From positions 62,001-126,000 of the forward strand of contig JAJNQB010000017.1 in the NCBI GenBank assembly GCA_021155045.1: DNA of 64,000 nt, given 5' to 3'. Below the pieces are notes generated by a model. The model saw only the letters and a program-made list of their open reading frames with translations, ran no database searches and was not told the origin of the DNA. The DNA comes from Arcticibacter sp. GTDB lineage: Bacteria > Bacteroidota > Bacteroidia > 2-12-FULL-35-15. Positions 15,920 through 24,501 of this stretch are shown here, one piece after another; within the stretch, counting starts at the first letter, position 1; each line of letters opens with the position of its first letter. The translations under genes and the position numbers were made by a program.

Positions 15920-17845
15920 CTACCTGCCTAAATAAACCATTAAAATAGAAACATCTGAAGGTGTGATACCAGAAATTCGAGATGCCTGTCCAATGGTTCT
16001 TGGTTTAATTTTACTTAGTTTTTCTCTTGCTTCAGTAGACAAAGATGTTAGTCTTTTATAGTCAAAATCATCATGTAAAACAATATCTTCAAGTCTAGTT
16101 AATTTGTCTGCCATCTCATTCTCTTTCGAAATATATCCTTCGTATTTCATCAATATTTCTGCTTGCTCAATACTTTCCATATCATACTTTAAAATGAACT
16201 CCTTAACTTTTTTGGAGTTTAGTGCAAAGTCTAAAAGCGTAATTGTAGGTCGAGTTAATACTCCAAACATTTTAACTTTTTGTACAATAGGAGAGGAGCC
16301 AATTGCTTCCAAAGAAGGGTTTATTTCTGAAGGTTCTATACTTTCTGTTTTAAAATATTTAATTATTTCCTGAGCATTTTTTATCTTTTCGTTCACCCTC
16401 TCTAATCGTTTTTTTGATGCTAAACCTAATTCGTGAGAACGAGGAGTTAATCTTACATCTGCATTATCTTGTCTTAAAAGGATTCTATATTCGGCTCTTG
16501 AGGTAAACATTCTGTATGGCTCTTCTGTTCCTTTTGTAACTAAATCGTCAATTAAAACACCAATGTATGCCTCTGAGCGAGTTAATATAAACGGGTCTTT
16601 TTGATTGATTTTTAAGTGAGCATTTATGCCTGCCATTAATCCTTGACATGCTGCTTCTTCATATCCTGTTGTTCCATTTATTTGTCCCGCAAAATATAAA
16701 TTCTGAACCAACTTTGTTTCCAATGTTAAGCTTAATTGTTGTGGTGGAAAATAATCGTATTCAATTGCGTATCCAGGACGGAACATTTTTACATTCTCAA
16801 AGCCTGGTATTTTTTTTAATGCTTTGTATTGAACATCTTCTGGTAAAGAAGTTGAGAAACCGTTTACATAAATTTCTACTGTATTCCATCCTTCTGGTTC
16901 CACAAAAATTTGGTGCCTATCTCTCTCAGAAAAACGAGTAATCTTATCTTCTATACTCGGACAATATCTTGGGCCTAAACCTTGAATTCTTCCAGAATAC
17001 ATTGGTGATTTTTCGAATCCTGTTTTTAAAATATCATGAACTTCTGAATTGGTATAAGTAATGTAACATGGCATTTGTTCAGCTGGCCCATTTTCAAATG
17101 CTCCTTCTTTTTTCTTTTTAAACTCAAATTGTTCCACGTTTAAATAAGAAAATTTACTCGGGTTTTCATCACCATGTTGAACCTCCATTTTTGAATAATC
17201 TAATGATCGACCATCAACTCGGGGTGGCGTTCCTGTTTTCATTCTTCCTGCCTCAAAACCTAGCTGAATTAACTGTTCTGTAATGCCTGTAGATGATTTT
17301 TCTCCTGCTCTTCCTCCACCATATTGCTTTTCACCTAAATGAATTAAACCGTTTAAAAAAGTACCATTTGTTAATACAACAGCTTTAGCTCTAATTTCAA
17401 CATCCATACCGGTAATTACTCCAACGACCTCTCCCCGGCCCTCTCCAGCAGAAGAGGGAGAAATAAGTAAGCCTTTAACCATATCCTGCCAAAAATCAAG
17501 ATTAGGAGTATTTTCAAGCATCATTCTCCATTCTTCAGCAAAACGATGACGATCGCTTTGTGCTCTAGGGCTCCACATTGCTGGACCTTTTGAACGGTTT
17601 AGCATTCTAAATTGAACAGCTGTTCTATCTGTAACAATAGCTGAGTAACCTCCTAAGGCATCAATTTCACGAACAATTTGTCCTTTTGCTATACCACCCA
17701 TTGCTGGATTACAACTCATTTGTGCAATCGTTTGCATATTCATTGTAATCAATAGGGTGGAAGAACCCATATTAGCAGCAGCAGCAGCAGCTTCACAGCC
17801 TGCATGACCAGCACCAACAACTATTACATCGTATTCTTTAAACAT
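15920..17845 (-). CDS. mnmG: tRNA uridine-5-carboxymethylaminomethyl modification enzyme MnmG (GidA)
   Basis: 641 aa. The FAD-binding GAGHAGCEAA motif is at ~12, the NPAMGGIAKGQIVREID motif at ~45, the conserved cysteine block RYCPSIEDKI at ~290, and the C-terminal MnmE-binding domain ends PSDVSILMVYLGR. With MnmE it modifies the wobble uridine of several tRNAs. An extra ~10 residues (SPSSAGEGRGE) interrupt a normally short loop just before VVGVITGMDVEI; the DNA there is a GC-rich palindrome (17428-17461), so a small repeat inserted in frame. A TACCTTTG -7 box lies 20 bases upstream. mnmG is commonly near oriC. Confidence 0.97.
   Translation of the reverse strand: MFKEYDVIVVGAGHAGCEAAAAAANMGSSTLLITMNMQTIAQMSCNPAMGGIAKGQIVREIDALGGYSAIVTDRTAVQFRMLNRSKGPAMWSPRAQSDRHRFAEEWRMMLENTPNLDFWQDMVKGLLISPSSAGEGRGEVVGVITGMDVEIRAKAVVLTNGTFLNGLIHLGEKQYGGGRAGEKSSTGITEQLIQLGFEAGRMKTGTPPRVDGRSLDYSKMEVQHGDENPSKFSYLNVEQFEFKKKKEGAFENGPAEQMPCYITYTNSEVHDILKTGFEKSPMYSGRIQGLGPRYCPSIEDKITRFSERDRHQIFVEPEGWNTVEIYVNGFSTSLPEDVQYKALKKIPGFENVKMFRPGYAIEYDYFPPQQLSLTLETKLVQNLYFAGQINGTTGYEEAACQGLMAGINAHLKINQKDPFILTRSEAYIGVLIDDLVTKGTEEPYRMFTSRAEYRILLRQDNADVRLTPRSHELGLASKKRLERVNEKIKNAQEIIKYFKTESIEPSEINPSLEAIGSSPIVQKVKMFGVLTRPTITLLDFALNSKKVKEFILKYDMESIEQAEILMKYEGYISKENEMADKLTRLEDIVLHDDFDYKRLTSLSTEAREKLSKIKPRTIGQASRISGITPSDVSILMVYLGR
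17428..17461 (-). repeat. Small GC-rich repeat inserted in frame in mnmG
   Basis: A GC-rich stretch containing inverted arms CCCTCT and AGAGGG in an otherwise AT-rich gene. It matches the position of about ten extra residues relative to the usual MnmG loop. Its layout (CTCTCCCC...CCCTCT...AGAGGG) resembles small palindromic repeats scattered in many bacterial genomes. Confidence 0.6.
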
Positions 17846-17864
17846 TTTATTAAATAAAAGTTTG

Positions 17865-17872
17865 CAAAGGTA
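17865..17872 (-). promoter_or_regulatory. -7 box upstream of mnmG
   Basis: TACCTTTG on the minus strand fits TAnnTTTG and ends 20 bases before the mnmG start. The identical box stands before the helicase gene (24457-24464). No convincing -33 element was found. Confidence 0.4.
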
Positions 17873-17938
17873 AACAAATAAAGGATAATTAATACTAAAA
17901 ATTAATATAATATATTGAATAACAACACTTTATATTTA

Positions 17939-18922
17939 TTATAATCCAAATTTTGCGGATAATTCCAGCATTTTTTCAATAGGTTTTCTTGCGTCTTCTA
18001 ATAATTTTTTATCCATTAAAATCTCTGGTTGTTCGTATTTTAGACAGTTGTAGAGTTTTTCTAAAGTGTTTAATTTCATATGTGGACAATCATTACAAGC
18101 ACAAGAATTATTTGGTGGAGCTGGAATAAATATTTTATGTGGATTTTTTAATTGCATTTGATGAATAATTCCTGCTTCTGTAGCTACAATAAATTCTTTA
18201 CTATTAGATTTGCTAGAATAATTTAATATTCCTGTTGTACTACCAATATAATCAGCTATTTCAAGTAAATTTGCTTCACATTCAGGATGAGCTAATAATT
18301 CTGCTTTTGGATGTTGATTTTTTAACTTAATTATTTTCTCTAATGAAAAAATTTCGTGAACCATACAAGCACCATCCCACAAAACCATATCTCTACCCGT
18401 TTTTTTTATTATATAAGCACCTAAATTCTTGTCCGGAGCAAATATTATCTTTTGTTCTTTCGGAAGGCTCTCAACAATTTGTAAAGCATTTGTAGAAGTA
18501 CAAACAATATGAGTAAGTGTTTTTAATTCTGCTGTACAATTAATGTATGAAATTACTAAATGATCAGGATGTTGTTTTTTAAATTCAGCAAATTTATCAG
18601 CAGGACATGAATCTGCTAACGAACAACCAGCTTTTAAATCAGGTAATAAAACTTTTTTTGTAGGTGATAAAATTTTTGCTGTTTCCGCCATAAAATGTAC
18701 ACCGGCAAAAACAATAATATCAGCTTTTGTTTTTGCAGCTTCCTGAGACAATCCCAAACTATCACCGATATAATCTGCAATATCTTGAATATCGGCATCT
18801 TGGTAATAATGGGCAAGAATAATTGCATTTTTTTCTTTTTTTAGTTTATTTATTTCAGCAAACAAATCTAGTGATAAATCAACTGGAATATCAAGAAAAC
18901 CTTTTGTTTGTAAATCATTCAT
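17939..18922 (-). CDS. nadA: Quinolinate synthase A
   Basis: 327 aa. It condenses iminoaspartate with dihydroxyacetone phosphate to quinolinate in NAD synthesis, using a [4Fe-4S] cluster. Seen are the substrate motif LAHYYQDADIQDIAD (~38), AGCSLADSCPA (~100, first cluster Cys), INCTAELK, the CTSTNA loop, HPECEANL (second Cys region) and C-terminal CACNDCPHMKLNTLEKLYNCL. Three separated Cys regions allow the cluster. nadB and nadC are not in the window. Confidence 0.97.
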   Translation of the reverse strand: MNDLQTKGFLDIPVDLSLDLFAEINKLKKEKNAIILAHYYQDADIQDIADYIGDSLGLSQEAAKTKADIIVFAGVHFMAETAKILSPTKKVLLPDLKAGCSLADSCPADKFAEFKKQHPDHLVISYINCTAELKTLTHIVCTSTNALQIVESLPKEQKIIFAPDKNLGAYIIKKTGRDMVLWDGACMVHEIFSLEKIIKLKNQHPKAELLAHPECEANLLEIADYIGSTTGILNYSSKSNSKEFIVATEAGIIHQMQLKNPHKIFIPAPPNNSCACNDCPHMKLNTLEKLYNCLKYEQPEILMDKKLLEDARKPIEKMLELSAKFGL

Positions 18923-18942
18923 GATATTAATAATAATATATA

Positions 18943-19443
18943 TTTTTTAATTTAAAATAAAATATGTTGTTGTTATTGGTCTGTTAGTTAAGTGTATAAA
19001 AAAAAGTAGAAAATGTTGTTTTAGTTAATTATCAGACTTCATTAACACTTATTGAAAAGGTTATTTTTTGTAATATACTGAATAAGAGTTGTTTTATTCT
19101 TTATTAACACAACGTTAGTAACCTTTTCACCTAATAAATTCTTCACAAAAATACAGTTAATTATGTTATAAAACTGTTTGTTTATTCTATTAAAAAATAG
19201 TAAGTTTAGTTTTGTTGTTTCGAAAAAAAGTTCATGCAAAAGAATTATTGAACTAACCAAAAGAAATTTTCTAAACATTAATAACAAACATCTTTATTAT
19301 CAACAGTTTCAATGTTAATAAAATTAAAACTATAGGGTTAATAATCAACACTTTATTTTTGAACTTTACCAACGTGTTAATTCACGGTTAATAACCCTAA
19401 AATACCCAAAAAACTCCGGCTTTGCCGACTCAAAAACAAAAAC
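18943..19443. other. Candidate replication origin (oriC) region
   Basis: About 500 bases of very AT-rich DNA between divergent nadA and rpiB. It contains boxes close to the DnaA box TTATCCACA: TTATCAACA (19297-19305), TAATCAACA (19342-19350) and TTATTAACA (19101-19109), and several TGTTAATA/GGTTAATAA variants in both orientations up to 19396. No exact TTATCCACA was found. Support from context: parS sites and mnmG are 1-4 kb away, and predominant gene direction switches here. A TATTTTTG promoter box for rpiB lies at 19354-19361. An 81-codon antisense ORF at 19042-19287 looks like chance. Confidence 0.35.
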
Positions 19444-19881
19444 ATGTATAAAATAGCAATAGGATGCGATCACGCTGCGTTTATCTTAAAAGAAAAGCTA
19501 AAGACATATTTACAAACGAAAGGCTTTGAAATAAAAGATTTTGGGTGTTATTCGGAAGAGCGAGCAGACTACCCTGATTTTGCACATCCCGTAGCAAATG
19601 CTGTGGAAAATAATGAATATGACTTTGGTTTATTATTATGTGGTAGCGGAAACGGAATTAATATGACTGCAAATAAACACAAAGGAATCCGTTCAGCGCT
19701 TTGTTGGAATGCAGAATTAGCAGAATTAGCAAGGCTTCATAATGATGCAAACATCTTAACGCTTCCTGCAAGATTTATTAGCGAAGAAGAAGCAAAAAAG
19801 TGTGTGGATGTTTTTTATTCAACAAACTTTGAAGGAGGAAGACACACAGATAGAGTAAAAAAAATAAGTGAAGGCTGTTAA
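19444..19881 (+). CDS. rpiB: Ribose-5-phosphate isomerase B
   Basis: 145 aa. It interconverts ribose 5-phosphate and ribulose 5-phosphate. The motifs are GCDHAAFILKEKL at ~6, DYPDFAHPVA at ~41 and the LLCGSGNGINMTANKHKGIRSAL block at ~65, containing the catalytic Cys of RpiB. Length and ending are normal. The next gene begins ten bases after its stop. Confidence 0.97.
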   Translation: MYKIAIGCDHAAFILKEKLKTYLQTKGFEIKDFGCYSEERADYPDFAHPVANAVENNEYDFGLLLCGSGNGINMTANKHKGIRSALCWNAELAELARLHNDANILTLPARFISEEEAKKCVDVFYSTNFEGGRHTDRVKKISEGC

Positions 19882-19891
19882 GAAAAACAAA

Positions 19892-21436
19892 ATGATTAAA
19901 AAAACAATTTTACTTCTGCTGGTTTCTGTTTGCGCTTTTGCACAACAGAAAGACACAACAGCGGTTCGGTACTCAAAAATAATTTCGGGCACAGAACTAA
20001 AAAAGCATTTAACCATTATTGCCTCAGATGAATATGAAGGAAGAGAAACAGGAAAGAAAGGACAAAAAATGGCGGCAGAATATATTCAAACACAATTCAA
20101 ATCGTTTGGCATTCCGCCTTACAAAGAACAAACCTATTATCAACAATATCCATTAAACATAATAATGCCTGCACCAGCAGACGTTTCTGCAAACGGAAAA
20201 AAATATACAGCAAACAAAGATTATTTTAATTTTTCGGGATTAACAGAACAAATCATTAACACAAAAGAAATTCTTTTTCTAGGATATGGCGTGGATGAGC
20301 CTAATTTTTACAACGATTACAAAGGCAAAAAAACAGAAGGAAAAGTAATTATGATAATGGAAGGAGAACCACAAAAAAGCGATGGAACATCTTTAATTAC
20401 TGGCACAAAAACACAATCGCTTTGGACGAGTTATTATAAATTAAAATTAGAAAGAGCAAAAGAGGCAAAGCCGGCTGCTGTGTTTGTGGTTGTAAACAAT
20501 ATTACTGAAAGCATGGAAAAGTTTAAACATAAAATAGAATCACCAGCAATGAAATTAGATATGTCGAAAAAAGAAATTCCGTTTATATACATATCAAAAG
20601 AAATGGCGAACGACTTGCTGCAAAAACAAACGGTAGATGAAATTAAAAATAAAATAACAGCAACAGGCAAACCAAAACAGATAAAAACCAAAACAAAATT
20701 AAACATCAACATTAAAAATTCGGCACAACAAATTAATGCAGAAAATGTTTTAGGCTTTGTTGAAGGAACGGATTTAAAAGATGAAATTATTATTATCACC
20801 GCACATTACGATCACCTTGGAAAAGAGGGAGATATTGTTTTCAACGGAGCAGACGATGATGGCTCGGGAACAGTTGCTGTTATTCAGCTTGCACAAACAT
20901 TTGCACAAGCAAAAAAAGAAGGACATGGACCAAGAAGAAGCATGTTGTTTATGGCTGTTTCGGGCGAAGAAAAAGGCTTGCTCGGCTCAGCTTATTATGT
21001 TGAGCACCCAGAATTTTCTTTACAAAACACCGTGTGCGATTTAAACATTGATATGATTGGAAGGCTTGACGAAAAACACGCAAACAACTCCAACTATATT
21101 TACTTAATAGGTTCCGACAAATTAAGCTCTGAGCTTCACCAAATAAGCGAAAACGCAAACACAACCTATTGCAACATAGAACTTGATTATACATACAACA
21201 ACGAGCAAGATAAAAATCGCTTTTATTATCGTTCAGACCATTATAACTTTGTAAGAAAAGGAATTCCTGTGATTTTTTATTTTAACGGAACACATGCCGA
21301 TTACCACAAAGAAACAGATGAGGTAGAAAAAATAGATTTTAATAAAATGGAAAAAATTACGCGCTTAGTTTTTTTCACTGCATGGGAACTAGCAAACAGA
21401 AACGAACGCATAAAAGTAGATTCAAATAAGAAATAA
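19892..21436 (+). CDS. Secreted M28 family zinc aminopeptidase
   Basis: 514 aa. A signal peptide (MIKKTILLLLVSVCAFAQQ) precedes a PA-like insert (~100-270) and a C-terminal M28 catalytic domain. Zinc ligands are visible in order: ITAHYDHLG (His-Asp), GADDDGSG (Asp), SGEEKGLLGS (Glu pair), NIDMIGRLD (Asp) and YRSDHYNF (His). All are present, so it should be active in the periplasm or outside the cell. I chose the ATG at 19892 rather than GTG at 19868 because the signal peptide starts there and the GTG start overlaps rpiB. Confidence 0.92.
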   Translation: MIKKTILLLLVSVCAFAQQKDTTAVRYSKIISGTELKKHLTIIASDEYEGRETGKKGQKMAAEYIQTQFKSFGIPPYKEQTYYQQYPLNIIMPAPADVSANGKKYTANKDYFNFSGLTEQIINTKEILFLGYGVDEPNFYNDYKGKKTEGKVIMIMEGEPQKSDGTSLITGTKTQSLWTSYYKLKLERAKEAKPAAVFVVVNNITESMEKFKHKIESPAMKLDMSKKEIPFIYISKEMANDLLQKQTVDEIKNKITATGKPKQIKTKTKLNINIKNSAQQINAENVLGFVEGTDLKDEIIIITAHYDHLGKEGDIVFNGADDDGSGTVAVIQLAQTFAQAKKEGHGPRRSMLFMAVSGEEKGLLGSAYYVEHPEFSLQNTVCDLNIDMIGRLDEKHANNSNYIYLIGSDKLSSELHQISENANTTYCNIELDYTYNNEQDKNRFYYRSDHYNFVRKGIPVIFYFNGTHADYHKETDEVEKIDFNKMEKITRLVFFTAWELANRNERIKVDSNKK

Positions 21437-21443
21437 GCTACGA

Positions 21444-21580
21444 ATTACGAATAGTTACGAACGCACGAAAGTGGAGTAATGAGCAATGATTAGTAAATAG
21501 AAATAAAAGAATAAAATAAATTACGAATAATTACGAATGTACGAAAGCGGGGCAACGAATAAGGATTAGGAAATAAAACG
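21444..21580 (+). repeat. Two tandem copies of an ATTACGAAT-rich unit
   Basis: Two imperfect direct copies of about 60 bases (21444-21504 and 21520-21578), each starting with ATTACGAATARTTACGAA and continuing ACGAAAGYGGRGYAA. They fill the gap between the M28 and lutB genes. Confidence 0.65.
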
Positions 21581-21606
21581 AAACCGAGCAAAGGCGAAAA
21601 AACTTT

Positions 21607-22989
21607 ATGTCAAAAGCATTAGAAACATTTTTAGAAGCATCAGAAAAAAAAATATTTGATGTAAACCATCATAAAACAATTCTTAATAACATAGCGAAAT
21701 ACGATGCAAAAGTTATTGAGGGCAAGCAACAATTTTCGAATTTAGAACTTGCCAAAACACGTGCTGCTGCTCGCAAACAAAAAGCAATTGATAATCTTGA
21801 AAAATATTTAATAGAGTTTGAATCTAATTTTATTAAACGTGGAGGAAAAATAATTTGGGCACAAACCACCGAAGAAGCCATAAAAGAAAGTTTGCAAATA
21901 ATGAAAAAAGCAAACGCAAAAACAGTGGTAAAAGCAAAATCAATGACCACCGAAGAAATTGATTTTAATGCAGAGCTCAAAAAAAACGAAATAGAAAGCA
22001 TTGAAACAGATTTAGGAGAATACATTGTACAGCTTCGAAACGAAGCGCCCTATCACATTGTAACCCCTGCGATGCACCTTTCAAAAGAAGAAGTAGCAAA
22101 AACGTTTCACGAAAAAAAAGAAACACCCATTGATTGGACACCAGAACAAATAACAACCTATGTTCGTTTGCAGTTGCGCCAAAAATATAGCCAAGCAGAA
22201 GTAGGAGTGAGCGGAGCAAACTTTTTAATAGCCGATGCTGGAGCAGTTGCGGTTACCGAAAACGAAGGAAATGGAGTGCTTTCAATGGCGTTTCCTAAAA
22301 TTCAAATTGTGGTTGCAGGAATAGAAAAGGTTGTGCCTTCCATCTTTGATATGGAATTGTTTTGGCCCCTTTTATCAACTTATGGAACAGGACAAAACAT
22401 TACAACCTATAACACAATTTATTCTGGACCAAGGCAAACGGGTGAAACAGATGGACCAGACGAAATGTATATTATTTTGTTAGACAATGGAAGAAGCAAT
22501 ATTTTAGAAGAAACAGAACAACGAAGAGCGCTTTCCTGTATTCGTTGTGGCGCATGTTTGAACGCTTGTCCGGTTTATCAAACCATTGGTGGACACAGTT
22601 ATGGAACAACATACAGCGGACCAATTGGTTCAATTATTACACCGTATTTTAAAGACACAAACGAATACAAACATCTTAGCTATGCATCTACCTTGTGTGG
22701 AAAATGCACGGATGTTTGCCCCGTAAAAATAGATATTCATAAGCTTTTACTTTTAAACAGAGGACGGTTTATTGAAAAAGGATTAAGCACAAAAGCCGAA
22801 AATTGGGTTTGGTTTTTTTGGAAAGGAGCAATGCTAAAACGCAGCAAAATGGATAAAGGAGGAGCAAAGCTAAAAAACTTTATGCTTAAACAATTCTTTA
22901 AAAAACAATGGGGCGAACGAAGAGATTTACCACAAGTTGCCCCAAAATCATTCAATCAAATCTGGAGAGAAAGAAAAGGTATTAAGTAG
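21607..22989 (+). CDS. lutB: LutB/YkgF-type lactate utilisation iron-sulfur protein
   Basis: 460 aa. An N-terminal LUD domain (~50-290, with AEVGVSGANFLIADAGAVAVTENEGNG) is followed by two ferredoxin-type cluster motifs: CIRCGACLNACPVYQ (~310) and CGKCTDVCPVKID (~360), then a C-terminal DUF3390-like tail. In Bacillus LutABC it takes part in L-lactate oxidation to pyruvate; here neither lutA nor lutC is adjacent. The gene is followed two bases later by the palindromic repeat at 22991. Confidence 0.9.
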   Translation: MSKALETFLEASEKKIFDVNHHKTILNNIAKYDAKVIEGKQQFSNLELAKTRAAARKQKAIDNLEKYLIEFESNFIKRGGKIIWAQTTEEAIKESLQIMKKANAKTVVKAKSMTTEEIDFNAELKKNEIESIETDLGEYIVQLRNEAPYHIVTPAMHLSKEEVAKTFHEKKETPIDWTPEQITTYVRLQLRQKYSQAEVGVSGANFLIADAGAVAVTENEGNGVLSMAFPKIQIVVAGIEKVVPSIFDMELFWPLLSTYGTGQNITTYNTIYSGPRQTGETDGPDEMYIILLDNGRSNILEETEQRRALSCIRCGACLNACPVYQTIGGHSYGTTYSGPIGSIITPYFKDTNEYKHLSYASTLCGKCTDVCPVKIDIHKLLLLNRGRFIEKGLSTKAENWVWFFWKGAMLKRSKMDKGGAKLKNFMLKQFFKKQWGERRDLPQVAPKSFNQIWRERKGIK

Positions 22990-22990
22990 T

Positions 22991-23095
22991 TTTACTCCCA
23001 AGAAAATAACGTTTAGCTAAACGCAGTTTTAATTGTGATTTAGCGTTCGTTATTTTCTTGGGAGTAAAGTTATTCGAAAAAAAGCAGAAAGTCAA
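22991..23095 (+). repeat. Cassette-end repeat copy D: empty palindromic form
   Basis: Perfect 21-bp inverted repeats (22991-23011 and 23048-23068; TTTACTCCCAAG then AAAATAACG and its complement) enclose only 36 bases. The enclosed part reads like the inner hairpin of the VIT/TauE left boundary (GCTAAACGCAGTTTTAATTG). The right arm runs into the family tail TAAAGTTATTCG, an A-run, GCAGAAAGTCAA (23065-23095). It could also work as a terminator between lutB and the convergent helicase gene. Confidence 0.75.
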
Positions 23096-23141
23096 TAATA
23101 GAACTATAAAAATTAGAGAAAGAAAAGGAATTAAGCAAAAT

Positions 23142-24452
23142 TTAAATCACACTTACCCTTACTTTTTTTGTTTTTAATTTGCTGTTGTTTACCAAAGGCA
23201 AAACACGATTTACTTCCGAAGATTTAATAGCAACATAAGAACAATCTTGTTTTAGCTCAATGTTTCCCACTTGGTCTTTATTTAATTTTCCTTGTTTAAA
23301 AAACAAGCCTGCAATATCTCCTTTCGAAATTTTATCTCTTCTGCCACCAGTAATATAAAGCGTTTCCCAATTTGATGGAGACAAGGCTTTTGTTTTTTGA
23401 ACTTTTTCAATTTCGTTTCCAGAAATAAAATCAGGAACCCTTTCGCCCTCCCACTTTAAAACATACGCTGTTCCATCGCTGTTCATTCTTGCTGTTCGCC
23501 CATTTCGGTGCGTAAACTCATCGGGCTTTGGAGGAAGTTCATAATGCAAAATAAATTTTATTTCAGGCACATCAATTCCTCTTGCCGCCAAATCTGTTGC
23601 TACTAAAAGGTTGTATGTTCCGTTTCTAAATTTAACTAAGGAAAGTTCTCTGTCGTGCTGTTCCAAGCCACCATAAAAACAACCATGTGTAATGTTTTTT
23701 CTGTTTAAATAATTACTCACATCTTCAATAGAATCTTTGAAATTACAAAAAATAATTCCGGGCTTATTTCCAATGTGGCAGAGGGACTCAACAAGAGCGT
23801 CTAATTTATTTTCAGTATTTGTTTGTAGTGTTTTTATTTTAAGTTTGGTGCTTGATGCGCTTAAATAATTAAGCGTTGTTGGGTTTTTTAGCCCAACAAA
23901 AGAAGGGATTTCAACCTTTTGTGTTGCAGAAGTTAAAATCTTTTTTTTCAATTTGGGCAATGCTTTTAAAATTTCATACATCTCTGTTTCAAAACCAATT
24001 TCAAGCGATTTGTCAAACTCATCAAGCACAAGAGCAAAAATATTTTCACTTGAAAAACTTTCTTTTCGGAGGTGGTCTGCTATTCTTCCTGGTGTGCCAA
24101 TCAAAATTGCGGGTTTGTGTCGTAAATCTATTTTATCTTCTGAGCCTGCACGACCGCCATACACAGCGTTTGCTTTGTATCCTGTTCCCATTTCTCTTAC
24201 AACTTGTTCTATTTGTATGGCAAGTTCTCGGCTTGGAACAACAATCAATGCTTGAATTTCATTACAAGCAACATCAAGATTTTCTATTATTGGCAAAAGA
24301 AAAGCAAGCGTTTTTCCTGTTCCTGTTGGCGAAAGAATAACAACATCGTGTTTGTTGTTGTAGGCTGCAATTGCCTCTTCTTGCATGGGCTTAAGCGATT
24401 TAATTCCCAGTTTTTCTAATATGCTTTTTTGATTTTTAATGGTTTGTAACAT
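23142..24452 (-). CDS. DEAD-box RNA helicase, DbpA-like
   Basis: 436 aa. Q-motif region, motif I (PTGTGKTLAF), Ia (VPSRELA), Ib (GTPGRI), motif II as DEFD rather than DEAD (LVLDEFDKSLE), motif III (SAT), and motif VI (HRNGRTARM) are present. The C-terminal ~75 residues fit the DbpA RNA-binding domain (ITGGRRDKISKGDIAGLF...), which directs the helicase to 23S rRNA helix 92. DEFD at motif II is common in Bacteroidota members of this group. A TACCTTTG -7 box is 5 bases upstream of the start (24457-24464). Confidence 0.88.
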   Translation of the reverse strand: MLQTIKNQKSILEKLGIKSLKPMQEEAIAAYNNKHDVVILSPTGTGKTLAFLLPIIENLDVACNEIQALIVVPSRELAIQIEQVVREMGTGYKANAVYGGRAGSEDKIDLRHKPAILIGTPGRIADHLRKESFSSENIFALVLDEFDKSLEIGFETEMYEILKALPKLKKKILTSATQKVEIPSFVGLKNPTTLNYLSASSTKLKIKTLQTNTENKLDALVESLCHIGNKPGIIFCNFKDSIEDVSNYLNRKNITHGCFYGGLEQHDRELSLVKFRNGTYNLLVATDLAARGIDVPEIKFILHYELPPKPDEFTHRNGRTARMNSDGTAYVLKWEGERVPDFISGNEIEKVQKTKALSPSNWETLYITGGRRDKISKGDIAGLFFKQGKLNKDQVGNIELKQDCSYVAIKSSEVNRVLPLVNNSKLKTKKVRVSVI

Positions 24453-24501
24453 ATCGCAAAGGTAATTTAATTAAAGCGCGCAAGAACCGTAATTAAAAAA
24501 A

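Noticed and set aside
17126..17142. Fourth parS site in mnmG (GTTCCACGTT)
   Set aside because: Only one half matches; the second half reads TTAAAT instead of GGAACA or GAAACA.
19042..19287. 81-codon minus-strand ORF in the nadA-rpiB gap
   Set aside because: Composition is that of AT-rich noncoding DNA; no start context and no recognisable motif.
23142..24452. Inactive helicase because motif II is DEFD
   Set aside because: This variant is usual in the DbpA-like group; all other motifs are present.
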